Assembly (NCBI RefSeq): GCF_017912555.1
Contig: NZ_JAERSD010000003.1
Span: 124,001-188,000 of the forward strand
Length of the DNA: 64,000 bases
Direction of reading: 5' to 3'
Source: Bacillus sp. REN3
GTDB lineage: Bacteria; Bacillota; Bacilli; Bacillales; Cytobacillaceae
Shown here: in pieces, positions 48,599 to 57,563 of the stretch
Layout of the letters: each line of letters begins with the position of its first letter
Position numbering within the stretch: position 1 is the stretch's first letter
Program-made: the position numbers and the translations under genes
Notes under the pieces: generated by a model
Database searches by the model: none
What the model saw: only the letters and a program-made list of their open reading frames with translations
Told to the model about the DNA's origin: nothing

Positions 48599-48976
48599 AT
48601 GGCTAAAAACAATAACCGAGATATGTCAAGAGAAGAACGCGGTCGCAAGGGCGGCGAAGCAACCGCTGAAAACCATGGCAGCGAATTCTATCAAGAGATC
48701 GGCCGCAAAGGCGGGGAAGCAACCGCTGAAAGCCATGACCAGGAATTCTACCAAGAAATCGGCCGCAAAGGCGGAGAGGCTACTGCTGAGAGCCATGACA
48801 AAGACTTCTACCAGGAGATCGGGCAAAAAGGCGGGGAAGCAACCGCTGAAAGCCATGACAAGGATTTCTATCAGGAAATCGGCCAAAAAGGCGGCGAAGC
48901 AACCTCTGAAAATCATGACAAAGATTTCTATCGAAAAATCGGTGAAAAAGGCGGCAACGCCCGCAACAACGATTAA
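48599..48976 (+). CDS. gsiB: general stress protein GsiB
   Basis: Hydrophilic hydrophilin/LEA-like protein of 125 aa made of five tandem 20-residue repeats of the form RKGGEATAESHD.EFYQEIG, ending GEKGGNARNND as in B. subtilis GsiB. It is a classic sigma-B-dependent protein induced by heat, salt, ethanol and starvation, presumably protecting against desiccation or aggregation. The repeats are about 60 bp at DNA level. ATG 48599 is 9 nt from AAGGAGG; ATG 48590 abuts it. The upstream region has a sigma-B promoter. Confidence 0.96.
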   Translation: MAKNNNRDMSREERGRKGGEATAENHGSEFYQEIGRKGGEATAESHDQEFYQEIGRKGGEATAESHDKDFYQEIGQKGGEATAESHDKDFYQEIGQKGGEATSENHDKDFYRKIGEKGGNARNND

Positions 48977-49010
48977 TCAAGTGGCATAAAAAAGCAAGAA
49001 CCAAAGGAAT

Positions 49011-49050
49011 ACGGCAGCCTTCATCTTTGTATGAAGGCTGCCGTGTTTTG
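49011..49050 (+). terminator. terminator of gsiB
   Basis: A perfect 14-bp stem ACGGCAGCCTTCAT with complement, 6-nt loop, then GTTTTG. Confidence 0.9.
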
Positions 49051-49138
49051 TTCTATAGCCTTCTCGTATCTTTTAGGTTCTACTTTTTCAATTCTATCAT
49101 ATCCATGGAGTAGAATCATACTTTATGGGGTGATAGAC

Positions 49139-49582
49139 ATGGAATGGCAAATCAGGCAGGCGGATCATGGAGATCTAGGGAAGCTGGAGGCATTTTTAAC
49201 AGAGGCGGGGATAAGCTCGGAAGGCGTGGAAGGATCGATCAGTCATTTTTCAGTCATGGAAACCGATGCCGGGGAACTGAAGGCCTGCCTTGGAGTTGAA
49301 TGTGCAGGACAAGCAGGGCTGCTCCGTTCGTTCGTTGTGTCACCGAAGATGTCCGAACAGGAAGTCATGCTCCTGTTTGACAGTGCATTTTCAGCCGCAA
49401 AGATCAATGAACTGAGAGAGCTTTATCTGGTTACAAATAAAATGAGTGCTGTGTCTTTTTTCAGCCGGATGGGTTTTGAGATTGTCGGCAGATTGGACCT
49501 TCCCGATGCTTTGCTGGGAAAAAGCCATCTAAAACAAGTAGTAACTGTGGATAACTCCGCGATAATGAAAATAATTCTGTAA
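49139..49582 (+). CDS. ywlB: GNAT-like N-acetyltransferase YwlB
   Basis: 147-residue GNAT-fold protein matching B. subtilis YwlB in position (upstream of ywlC) and length. IRQADHGDLGKLEAFLTEAG is the N-terminal strand-helix, CLGVECAGQAGLLRSFVVSP the central strands, and ELYLVTNKMSAVSFFSRMGFEIVGR the C-terminal region. The canonical QxxGxG acetyl-CoA loop is replaced by MSEQEV, so activity may be altered or lost. Start ATG 49139 follows GGGGTGA. Substrate unknown. Confidence 0.82.
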   Translation: MEWQIRQADHGDLGKLEAFLTEAGISSEGVEGSISHFSVMETDAGELKACLGVECAGQAGLLRSFVVSPKMSEQEVMLLFDSAFSAAKINELRELYLVTNKMSAVSFFSRMGFEIVGRLDLPDALLGKSHLKQVVTVDNSAIMKIIL

Positions 49583-49759
49583 ATTGTGGATATATCCACA
49601 AACTTATCCACTATTCTCTCTTTTTTATACACAATTTGTGGATAAAAACTTGTGTTCGCCTCCTTCTTCTTTTATACTTTCATAGAAATATCGTTATCCA
49701 ATAGGGATAAATGGACTACAAACAGGGAAAAAGGACCCATGAGCAAAAGGTGGATGAAC

Positions 49760-50803
49760 ATGGAAACTAGAATGTGGGCAGTGGATAAGAATGTGGATAA
49801 TTTAAAAACTTATTCACAAATAATAGAAGCAGCACAAAAATTGCAGGAAAACGAAGTAGTCGCGTTCCCGACTGAAACCGTATATGGCCTCGGCGGCAAT
49901 GCCCAATCTGATGCAGCTGTCGTGAAAATATTCGAAGCAAAGGGAAGGCCGGCGGACAATCCGCTGATCATCCATATCTCTGATCGCAAGCAAATTCATT
50001 CGTTTGTCAAATCAGTCCCGGAAAAAGCAAAGCGGTTGATGGATGCCTTCTGGCCGGGAGCGTTGACGCTCATCCTTGAAAATGAAAAGGGAGTTCTATC
50101 AGAAAAAGCAACCGCCGGGTTGAAGACAGTGGCAGTAAGAATGCCGGACCACCCGGTCGCCCTTGCGCTGATTGAAGCCTCAGGCCTGCCGCTTGCTGCG
50201 CCGAGCGCCAATTTATCGGGCAGGCCGAGCCCGACAACGGCAGCGCACGTCCTAGAGGATTTAACAGGGAGGATTGCCGGAATTGTTGATGGCGGGCCAA
50301 CCGGCGTTGGCGTCGAATCGACTGTCGTGGACTGCACTGGCAAGATTCCAGTCATCCTCAGGCCGGGCGGGGTGACAAGGGAACAGCTCAAGGAGGTTGT
50401 CGGGGAGGTCGGGACCGATCCGGCCCTGGTGGATGCGGATCAGGCACCTAGGGCGCCGGGTATGAAGTATCGCCATTATGCTCCAGATGCCCCCTTTTAC
50501 CTTGTAAATGGGACAAGGGAGCAAGTCCAGCAGCTCGTCCAGGAAAAACAGGAAGAGGGCTTGAAAGTTGGCGTCATGACAACACAAGAGAACAAGGAGT
50601 TTTATGAGGCGGATAAGGTCATTGCCTGCGGGGAAAGAAGCCGGCTTGAAACGGTCGCCGCAGCGCTTTATGATACGCTCCGCTCCTTTAACCAGGAGGA
50701 CCTGGACATCATTTTTGGCGAAGTTTTCCCCGAGCATGGTGTTGGACAGGCAATCATGAACCGGCTGTCAAAGGCATCCGGGCTGCCAATCATCGAAAAA
50801 TGA
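49760..50803 (+). CDS. ywlC: threonylcarbamoyl-AMP synthase YwlC (Sua5 type)
   Basis: Makes threonylcarbamoyl-AMP from Thr, bicarbonate and ATP for tRNA t6A37. The 347-residue Sua5 architecture has an N-terminal YrdC domain (VVAFPTETVYGLGGNA, KGRPADNPLIIHI, FWPGALTLIL, SANLSGRPSPT, VESTVVD, ILRPGGVTREQL) and, after a PGMKYRHYAP linker, a C-terminal Sua5 domain. ATG 49760 aligns with the B. subtilis start and is 6 nt from AAAGGTGG. Upstream of it, 49590-49660 carries several TTGTGGATAA-like sequences. Confidence 0.95.
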   Translation: METRMWAVDKNVDNLKTYSQIIEAAQKLQENEVVAFPTETVYGLGGNAQSDAAVVKIFEAKGRPADNPLIIHISDRKQIHSFVKSVPEKAKRLMDAFWPGALTLILENEKGVLSEKATAGLKTVAVRMPDHPVALALIEASGLPLAAPSANLSGRPSPTTAAHVLEDLTGRIAGIVDGGPTGVGVESTVVDCTGKIPVILRPGGVTREQLKEVVGEVGTDPALVDADQAPRAPGMKYRHYAPDAPFYLVNGTREQVQQLVQEKQEEGLKVGVMTTQENKEFYEADKVIACGERSRLETVAAALYDTLRSFNQEDLDIIFGEVFPEHGVGQAIMNRLSKASGLPIIEK

Positions 50804-50864
50804 TCGAAACCGGTGTATTGCGCCGCAGCCTTTGCGAAGCTGGGAAGTGTTTTTTAGGGGAAGC

Positions 50865-51010
50865 GACTGAATTCCCGCTAACTTTTTCCTTAGTAAAGGC
50901 GATTCATTGCCACAACTGCTGTTTTTTCTCGTAAAGGCAACGATGTTCCCGGCAAGTGCAGTTATTATCCTGATACAGGTGCTTGATTTCCCGGTAAATA
51001 AACAATCATT
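50865..51010. repeat. degenerate ~21-bp tandem repeat array, copy 3 (inverted)
   Basis: On the minus strand, units GGGAAATGATTG, GGGAAATCAAGC, GGGAACATCG and GGGAATTCAGTC are separated by about 22 bp or multiples. It is similar to the arrays at 13040 and 43551. Confidence 0.5.
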
Positions 51011-51030
51011 TCCCAGCAGCTACTTTTATA

Positions 51031-51063
51031 AAAAAGGCGCTCCGCCAGACGGAGTGCCTTTTT
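51031..51063 (+). terminator. terminator downstream of ywlC
   Basis: AAAAAGGCGCTCCG pairs with CGGAGTGCCTTTTT (one G-T pair) with a 5-nt loop. Confidence 0.9.
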
Positions 51064-51143
51064 CCGTATTTGGGAAACGGCCATGCTTCTAAAACCTGTT
51101 GGACGTGCATATGCTGAATTAGCAAGTCCGAGGGGGAGAAGAT

Positions 51144-51698
51144 ATGGCAGCATTCGCCGGCGAATTACTAACACTGATCCTGATGGCATTTGCCTTGGGA
51201 ATGGATGCATTTTCAGTTGGGCTTGGGATGGGAATGTTCAAGCTGACGAAAAGGCATATTTTTAAAATTGGCATCACAATTGGCATTTTCCATGTGTGGA
51301 TGCCGCTGCTTGGTATGGTTGCCGGCAGGTTCCTTTCCGAAAAATTCGGTGCGGTTGCAGGCTATATCGGCGGGCTGCTGCTTGTCTTGCTAGGCATTCA
51401 GATGATTTGGTCAAGCTTCAAAAAGGAAGAAACAAGCTTGATCACGCCAATGGGAAAGGGCTTATTCATTTTTGCTTTGAGTGTCAGCCTTGACAGCTTC
51501 TCTGTCGGTCTAACACTTGGCATTTACGGCGCGAGAACACTCCTTGTCCTTGTATGCTTCGGCGCAGCGGCGATGGCTCTCACCTGGGCCGGGCTGATTG
51601 TCGGCCGGAAGGTACAGGGCTGGCTCGGTACTTATAGTGAAGTTCTTGGCGGCAGCATCCTGCTGGCATTCGGGATCAAATTGCTACTGCCATTCTAA
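51144..51698 (+). CDS. mntP: manganese efflux pump MntP (YwlD)
   Basis: Six-helix membrane exporter of 184 aa. The duplicated motif with acidic ligands is clear: [14 protein letters not shown] (D21) and [14 protein letters not shown] (D117). B. subtilis YwlD occupies the same place between ywlC and ywlE. It removes Mn2+ from the cytoplasm. GAGGGGGAG is 6 nt before the ATG. The 80-nt upstream sequence has a small imperfect hairpin (51093-51120), but I see no yybP-ykoY riboswitch. Confidence 0.93.
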   Translation: MAAFAGELLTLILMAFALGMDAFSVGLGMGMFKLTKRHIFKIGITIGIFHVWMPLLGMVAGRFLSEKFGAVAGYIGGLLLVLLGIQMIWSSFKKEETSLITPMGKGLFIFALSVSLDSFSVGLTLGIYGARTLLVLVCFGAAAMALTWAGLIVGRKVQGWLGTYSEVLGGSILLAFGIKLLLPF

Positions 51699-51861
51699 GG
51701 CCTGTCAGCAGTGTTCTATTGTTTGTGGCTTTGCCAGCTGATGAAGGTTCACTCGTACTCTCCGGAAGGAACAGGGCGCATCTTTGAAGTTCCAGAAGGG
51801 CGGGACGGACAGGAGAGGGAAGCAAGGACATATCTCTTCAGCCATCGATATCCTGCAAGGA

Positions 51862-51900
51862 GCTGTGTTGCCTCAAGGCTCGCCAATCGGCGAGTCTATT
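51862..51900 (+). repeat. second copy of the AAGGCTCGCC hairpin
   Basis: CAAGGCTCGCCAATCGGCGAGTC repeats the core of the hairpin at 2105-2124 with a different loop. It lies in the mntP-ywlE gap. Confidence 0.5.
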
Positions 51901-51979
51901 TCAATGGCATGAAATTGGCTGAAAAGTATCATATAATATAAAAAACAGTCTAGGGACAAACAATCTCAGGAGGGAAACC

Positions 51980-52417
51980 ATGGCACGAGTCTTATTTGTC
52001 TGTACCGGCAACACATGCAGGAGCCCGATGGCAGAGGCGATTTTAAAAAGCAAGAACATTCCTGGTGTCGAAGTGAAATCGGCAGGGGTGTACGCAATGG
52101 AAGGCGCGGAGGCATCAGCGAACGCAAAGCTTGTGCTTGAAGAGAACAAAATTTTTCATGACCATCGGTCCTCGATATTGAGAAAAGAAGATATTGACTG
52201 GGCGACCCTGATTTTAACGATGACAGCGAGCCACAAATCATTGATCCTCAGCCAACATCCAGCGGCTGCCGATAAAATTTTCACGCTGAAGGAATTCGCT
52301 GATGGGACAGGAAACCCCGATATTGCAGACCCTTATGGCGGGAATGAACAAATCTATCGAAAAGCTTTTTTGGAAATGAAGGAAAATATCGAAAGAATCC
52401 TGGAAAAACTCCGATAA
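51980..52417 (+). CDS. ywlE: protein arginine phosphatase YwlE
   Basis: Low-molecular-weight phosphatase fold, 145 aa. The P-loop [10 protein letters not shown] gives nucleophile C8 and R14; T12 in the loop is the residue that selects phosphoarginine over phosphotyrosine in YwlE. The general acid Asp is in IADPYGG. It reverses McsB arginine phosphorylation that marks proteins for ClpCP. CAGGAGG is 9 nt before the ATG. Next to rpiB/ywlG as in B. subtilis, except for the chemoreceptor in between. Confidence 0.94.
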   Translation: MARVLFVCTGNTCRSPMAEAILKSKNIPGVEVKSAGVYAMEGAEASANAKLVLEENKIFHDHRSSILRKEDIDWATLILTMTASHKSLILSQHPAAADKIFTLKEFADGTGNPDIADPYGGNEQIYRKAFLEMKENIERILEKLR

Positions 52418-52458
52418 TAATCCAGAAGGGATATGATTATTTTTCAGGAGGATTTTCA

Positions 52459-53754
52459 GTGGAGGCTAAAAAAGGCTATAAATTCGGGTTGCGGAAGAAA
52501 CTGGTACTGTTCACAACGGTATTGGCGATCATCACTTATTCAACGAGTGTCATTTTCATTTATGTTCTCTATCCTTATGTCCAAAAATTCATCGATATCA
52601 GCGGAGCGGTGTACAATATTGCCGTCCTGTCACTAGGGATCTTCTGGTCAGGCCTGCTGGCATACATGGCGGCTGGTTTGATCACCAAGCCGCTGCAGAA
52701 ACTGGAACAATCCGCAATGAAGGCTGCCAGGGGTGAGATTGGCGAAGATGCCGAACTGTCAAAATCAGATGACGAAATCCGTTCGCTGGGGCTGGCGTAC
52801 AATAATATGCTTGGCAATCTGAGGGAAATGGTCAGCCAGATTGAGTCGAATTTCAGGCAGACGAATGAGAAGGTCATCCAGATTTCCGGCCAATCGGCGA
52901 CAGCTTCCGAACAGGCCGCCATCATTTCGACGACGATCAAGGAAATTTCGGCAGGCGCTGATTCATCCGCCTTATCAACCCAGAGCACAGCAGAGTCAGT
53001 AGATGAAATCATCCGGATTGCGGAGGACGTCCAGGAGAAGGCAATGGCATCGGAATCGATTTCAGCTGAGATGGTAAAGGATTTGCAGGAATCAAAGAAA
53101 GCGATCCATTCGCTCATTAATGGCATCGAGCGACTTGCGAATGGCAACCGTGAGTCATTGGAAACGGTCAAAAGGCTTGAGGAGAACGCAGTGAAGGTAG
53201 AGCAAATCATCCAGCTTGTTGGAGATATTGCTGCCCAGACGAACCTGCTTGCTTTGAACGCTTCCATTGAGGCCGCAAGAGCAGGGGAGCACGGCAAAGG
53301 TTTCGCGGTCGTAGCTGAAGAGGTAAGGAAGCTCGCGGACGAAAGCGCCCATGCGGTCCAGGGGATCTCGGAATTGATCCAGAACATCCAGGCAGAGGTC
53401 CAGAATGTCGTCAGCCAGATCAGCAAGCAAGTGGAGACGGCGAACAACGAAGCGAAAAAGGGCGAGAAAACAAATGCAGTCATTGACGAAATGACCCAGA
53501 CCATCCACCAAATGGCCGAAGTCATCCAGACGATTACCGGGCTGGTCGAAAAGCAGATGGGAACAATCCAGAATACCGCAATGCAATCACAGGAAATGGC
53601 CGCCATCGCCGAAGAGACATCTGCAGGAGCAGTAAGTGTCGCCTCGGCAGCCGAGCATCAGGCAGAAGTAATCGAAAACGTCAAGAAACTTGCCGTCGAT
53701 CTCCAGGGACAGGCAGAAAAACTAAAAAGGACGATCACCAAATTCGTATTATAG
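52459..53754 (+). CDS. methyl-accepting chemotaxis protein without periplasmic sensor
   Basis: 431-residue chemoreceptor. Two transmembrane helices (about 15-36 and 52-74) are separated by only about 15 residues, so there is no extracellular ligand domain. A HAMP region (about 74-125) precedes the signalling coiled coil whose tip is [38 protein letters not shown], the CheA/CheW-binding hairpin. It may sense membrane state or an internal cue or partner. GTG 52459 is 7 nt from AGGAGG. It lies between ywlE and rpiB, where B. subtilis has no such gene. Confidence 0.9.
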   Translation: MEAKKGYKFGLRKKLVLFTTVLAIITYSTSVIFIYVLYPYVQKFIDISGAVYNIAVLSLGIFWSGLLAYMAAGLITKPLQKLEQSAMKAARGEIGEDAELSKSDDEIRSLGLAYNNMLGNLREMVSQIESNFRQTNEKVIQISGQSATASEQAAIISTTIKEISAGADSSALSTQSTAESVDEIIRIAEDVQEKAMASESISAEMVKDLQESKKAIHSLINGIERLANGNRESLETVKRLEENAVKVEQIIQLVGDIAAQTNLLALNASIEAARAGEHGKGFAVVAEEVRKLADESAHAVQGISELIQNIQAEVQNVVSQISKQVETANNEAKKGEKTNAVIDEMTQTIHQMAEVIQTITGLVEKQMGTIQNTAMQSQEMAAIAEETSAGAVSVASAAEHQAEVIENVKKLAVDLQGQAEKLKRTITKFVL

Positions 53755-53784
53755 AAGAACCGCAGTGGGAGCTGCGGTTCTTCT
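53753..53784 (+). terminator. terminator of the chemoreceptor gene
   Basis: A perfect 13-bp stem AGAAGAACCGCAG/CTGCGGTTCTTCT overlapping the stop codon. The U-tract is short. Confidence 0.8.
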
Positions 53785-53985
53785 GAATTTCAGCCCAATC
53801 CCTGGCTGGGATCGATTTATCTGAAACCTCAAGCTTTGCCAAGGGCAATCCAAAAGGTTGCGATTTTTGCTTAGGAATCGATCTGCGGTCTTGCTGTCAG
53901 GTTTTCTTTATCTTTTAAAAAGAATATGAGAAAATAACGATAGAATTTTTAGCCCGGAATCGGGAATCACTAGGAGGATGTAAAG

Positions 53986-54429
53986 ATGAAAGTTGCAATC
54001 GCTTCAGACCATGGCGGAGTGAATATCCGCGAAGAAATCAAAAGCCTGATGGACGAAATGGGAATCGAATATGAAGATTTCGGCTGTGAATGCGGGACTT
54101 CAGTCGACTATCCGGATTATGCGCTTCCAGTTGCTGAAAAGGTAGCAAACGGTGAATTCGATAAGGGAATCCTGATTTGCGGGACAGGCATCGGCATGAG
54201 CATTGCCGCCAACAAGGTAAAGGGCATCCGCTGTGCATTGGTGCATGACGTGTTCAGCGCGAAAGCGACACGCCAGCACAATGACAGCAACATCCTTGCG
54301 ATGGGGGAACGTGTCATCGGCCCTGGACTTGCCCGGGAAATAGCGGCAGCATGGCTGACGGCTGAATTCGAAGGCGGCCGCCATGAAAATCGTGTCGGCA
54401 AAATCAAAAGCTACGAAAACAAGGCGTGA
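53986..54429 (+). CDS. rpiB: ribose-5-phosphate isomerase B
   Basis: Aldose-ketose isomerase (RpiB/LacA fold) of 147 aa linking ribulose 5-phosphate and ribose 5-phosphate. Catalytic C65 in ILICGTGIGMS, the N-terminal IASDHGG phosphate loop, HDVFSAKATRQHNDSN and the R of GERVIGPG are present. Corresponds to B. subtilis YwlF. TAGGAGGATG precedes the ATG. ywlG follows after 44 nt, probably in one operon. Confidence 0.95.
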   Translation: MKVAIASDHGGVNIREEIKSLMDEMGIEYEDFGCECGTSVDYPDYALPVAEKVANGEFDKGILICGTGIGMSIAANKVKGIRCALVHDVFSAKATRQHNDSNILAMGERVIGPGLAREIAAAWLTAEFEGGRHENRVGKIKSYENKA

Positions 54430-54473
54430 TTTGAGCTTTCCTGCCAGAAGAAAATTCAAAGGGGGCGGCGGCG

Positions 54474-55040
54474 ATGGCAGTCGAACAATGGGAATCGGAA
54501 CTGAAGGAAATCCTTGATGATTTTAACGGGCAAGCGCAGCTGAAGAGTGGCCAGATCCTGGTGATAGGCTGCAGCACAAGCGAAATCAACGGCAAAAGGA
54601 TTGGTACAGCGGGAACAGAAGAAGTGGCGGAAATGGTGTTCAGGCAGCTCCGCAAGCTTCAGGAGAGAACAGGAGTCCAGCTTGCCTTCCAGTGCTGCGA
54701 GCATCTGAATCGCGCCATTGTGGTCGAGCGTGAAACGGCCGAACAGAAGCTGCTGGACGAAGTGACGGTCATTCCGGTCAGGAATGCAGGAGGGGCAATG
54801 GCTGCCTATGCTTATCAGAACTTCCGGGATGCTGTGGTTGTTGAATTCATCCAGGCCGATGCAGGCATCGATATCGGCGACACGCTGATCGGGATGCATA
54901 TGAAGCATGTAGCGGTCCCGGTCCGCACCAGGTATAAAAGCGTGGGCCATGCCCATGTCACCATGGCAAAGACGCGGCCGAAGCTGATTGGCGGAGCGAG
55001 GGCGGTCTATGAACGGACAGTCGAGAATGAATCATGCTGA
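54474..55040 (+). CDS. ywlG: YwlG family protein (TIGR01440/UPF0340)
   Basis: 188-residue conserved protein with no assigned function, in the B. subtilis order rpiB-ywlG-glyA. Notable segments are [22 protein letters not shown] near the N-terminus, [15 protein letters not shown] with paired cysteines, and [18 protein letters not shown]. No signal peptide or membrane segment. AAAGGGGGCGG is the ribosome-binding site. A terminator lies 75 bp downstream. Confidence 0.88.
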   Translation: MAVEQWESELKEILDDFNGQAQLKSGQILVIGCSTSEINGKRIGTAGTEEVAEMVFRQLRKLQERTGVQLAFQCCEHLNRAIVVERETAEQKLLDEVTVIPVRNAGGAMAAYAYQNFRDAVVVEFIQADAGIDIGDTLIGMHMKHVAVPVRTRYKSVGHAHVTMAKTRPKLIGGARAVYERTVENESC

Positions 55041-55114
55041 GGAGCCGGCCCCTGTCTGAAAGAGGATCGTGATGGGCGGCGGATCCTTATCGGCAAAGGA
55101 TTCCAGAAGGCTGA

Positions 55115-55157
55115 GGAGCAGGGTGAAGGAACGCGCTGTAACCTTGCTCCATTTTTT
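55115..55157 (+). terminator. terminator of rpiB-ywlG
   Basis: GGAGCAGGGT/ACCTTGCTCC stem (one G-T pair) with a 16-nt loop, then ATTTTTT. Confidence 0.85.
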
Positions 55158-55255
55158 CCCTTTATCTTTCTGCCTTTCTTTTCATGGTTATTTCAGCTAA
55201 AATAATAATGAATTTTCAATAAGTTGTTCGTGATACATAATAAGGGGGAAATCAA

Positions 55256-56497
55256 GTGAAGCATTTGTCACAGCAGGACAATCAGGTTTATGCAGCGATC
55301 CAGGATGAATTGAAGCGCCAGCGGACGAAAATCGAATTGATCGCGTCCGAAAACTTTGTAAGCGAGGCCGTCATGGAGGCACAAGGTTCGGTTCTGACCA
55401 ACAAGTACGCAGAAGGCTACCCGGGCAAGCGTTATTATGGCGGCTGTGAACATGTTGACGTTGCCGAGAACATCGCCCGCGACCGTGCAAAGGAAATCTT
55501 TGGCGCTGAGCATGCCAATGTGCAGCCGCACTCTGGCGCCCAGGCGAATATGGCGGTTTATTTCACCGTACTTGAGCACGGCGATACAGTGCTCGGCATG
55601 AATTTGTCGCACGGTGGCCACCTGACGCATGGTAGTCCAGTCAACTTCAGCGGGATCCAGTACAAATTCGTTGAGTATGGAGTGGATGAGAAGACCCACA
55701 TGATCGATTATGATGTCGTGCTTGAAAAAGCGCGCGAGCACAAGCCGAAGATGATCGTAGCAGGCGCGAGCGCCTACCCAAGGGAAATCGATTTCAAGCG
55801 ATTCCGTGAAATCGCCGATGAAGTCGGTGCCTATCTCATGGTGGACATGGCCCATATCGCCGGCCTGGTTGCGGCAGGCCTTCACCAAAACCCTGTTCCA
55901 TATGCTGACTTCGTGACCACTACCACGCATAAAACATTGCGCGGACCACGCGGCGGCATGATCCTTTGCAAGGAAGAGTTCGCCAAGAAAATCGACAAAT
56001 CGATTTTCCCTGGTATCCAGGGCGGACCGCTAATGCACGTCATCGCTGCCAAGGCAGTCGCTTTCGGCGAAGCGCTGCAGGAAGATTTCAAGCAATATGC
56101 GAAAAACATCATTTCCAATGCAAGCCGTCTTGCAGACGGCCTGAAGAAGGAAGGCATCGACCTGGTTTCCGGCGGAACGGACAACCATTTGCTCCTAGTC
56201 GACCTTCGTTCGCTCGGCCTGACAGGAAAAACAGCCGAAAAGGTCCTCGATGATATCGGCATCACAGTCAATAAAAATACGATTCCTTTCGATCCGGAAA
56301 GCCCATTCGTCACAAGTGGAATCCGAATTGGGACCGCAGCAGTGACATCACGGGGATTCGGCGCGGAGGAGATGGACGAAATTGCCTCGCTGATCGCCTT
56401 CACGCTGAAGAATCATGAGGATGAAGCGAAGCTTGAAGAGGCAAGGAATCGCGTCGAAGATTTGACAAGCAAGTTCGAGTTGTATCCAGACCGCTAG
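55256..56497 (+). CDS. glyA: serine hydroxymethyltransferase
   Basis: PLP enzyme converting serine plus tetrahydrofolate to glycine plus methylene-THF; 413 aa. The Schiff-base lysine is K226 in [28 protein letters not shown] and [12 protein letters not shown] near the N-terminus and [16 protein letters not shown] near the C-terminus are family signatures. The GTG start follows AAGGGGGAAA. TTGTTCG at 55224-55230 recalls half of a PurBox, but the flanks do not match well. Transcribed as a single gene. Confidence 0.97.
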   Translation: MKHLSQQDNQVYAAIQDELKRQRTKIELIASENFVSEAVMEAQGSVLTNKYAEGYPGKRYYGGCEHVDVAENIARDRAKEIFGAEHANVQPHSGAQANMAVYFTVLEHGDTVLGMNLSHGGHLTHGSPVNFSGIQYKFVEYGVDEKTHMIDYDVVLEKAREHKPKMIVAGASAYPREIDFKRFREIADEVGAYLMVDMAHIAGLVAAGLHQNPVPYADFVTTTTHKTLRGPRGGMILCKEEFAKKIDKSIFPGIQGGPLMHVIAAKAVAFGEALQEDFKQYAKNIISNASRLADGLKKEGIDLVSGGTDNHLLLVDLRSLGLTGKTAEKVLDDIGITVNKNTIPFDPESPFVTSGIRIGTAAVTSRGFGAEEMDEIASLIAFTLKNHEDEAKLEEARNRVEDLTSKFELYPDR

Positions 56498-56529
56498 GAT
56501 GAGGCAGTTCGTCAGCCTGGAAAAAAGCA

Positions 56530-56562
56530 GCGGCCCTTATTGACAATAGAGGGCCGCTTTTT
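56530..56562 (+). terminator. terminator of glyA
   Basis: GCGGCCCT/AGGGCCGC stem, T5 tract. Confidence 0.9.
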
Positions 56563-56600
56563 ATGGGCATTTTTACAAAAAAATCGTTCGGCTTCGATGG

Positions 56601-56629
56601 TTGCTTGTCTTTTTATTTTTCTGTAAAAT
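56601..56629 (+). promoter_or_regulatory. sigma-A promoter for upp
   Basis: -35 TTGCTT (56601-56606), 17-bp spacer, -10 TAAAAT (56624-56629), followed by a 70-nt leader. Confidence 0.65.
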
Positions 56630-56632
56630 TAA

Positions 56633-57328
<696 letters not shown>

Positions 57329-57344
57329 TATGGTGGATTTTAAG

Positions 57345-57421
57345 AAGCACCCTTTATGGACGGGCTCAGATTGTCAGGAACGACTGATGGTTGGGTTCGC
57401 AGTCTTAACGGGGTGCTTTTT
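57345..57421 (+). terminator. long branched terminator of upp
   Basis: Outer stem AAGCACCC/GGGTGCTT followed by TTTT encloses about 58 nt with an inner GACTG/CAGTC hairpin (57382-57404). The loop is unusually large for an intrinsic terminator. Confidence 0.7.
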
Positions 57422-57563
57422 ATGATTTTGAATCGCGGAATGCGGAAAAAATAGGGCTCGGAATAGATACTCTATCACCATCTTTGAAGAAGTTTTTGCC
57501 CCGGATCAGAATACATGCTTCCTTTATTTCAAACGCTAACTGAAAAAAGGGAGGCCAACATTC

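Noticed and set aside
48640-48960. Regular ~60-bp direct repeats that might suggest a CRISPR or satellite array
   Set aside because: They are the in-frame 20-residue repeats of GsiB; there are no spacers.
51064-51143. Possible Mn-sensing yybP-ykoY riboswitch before mntP
   Set aside because: The region is too short and only a weak imperfect hairpin is present.
52575-53606. A 343-codon open frame opposite the chemoreceptor
   Set aside because: Ser/Ile-rich shadow of the receptor coding strand, with no independent evidence.
55217-55232. PurBox-like sequence upstream of glyA
   Set aside because: Only TTGTTCG fits; three or more of the remaining consensus positions fail, and no second box is seen.
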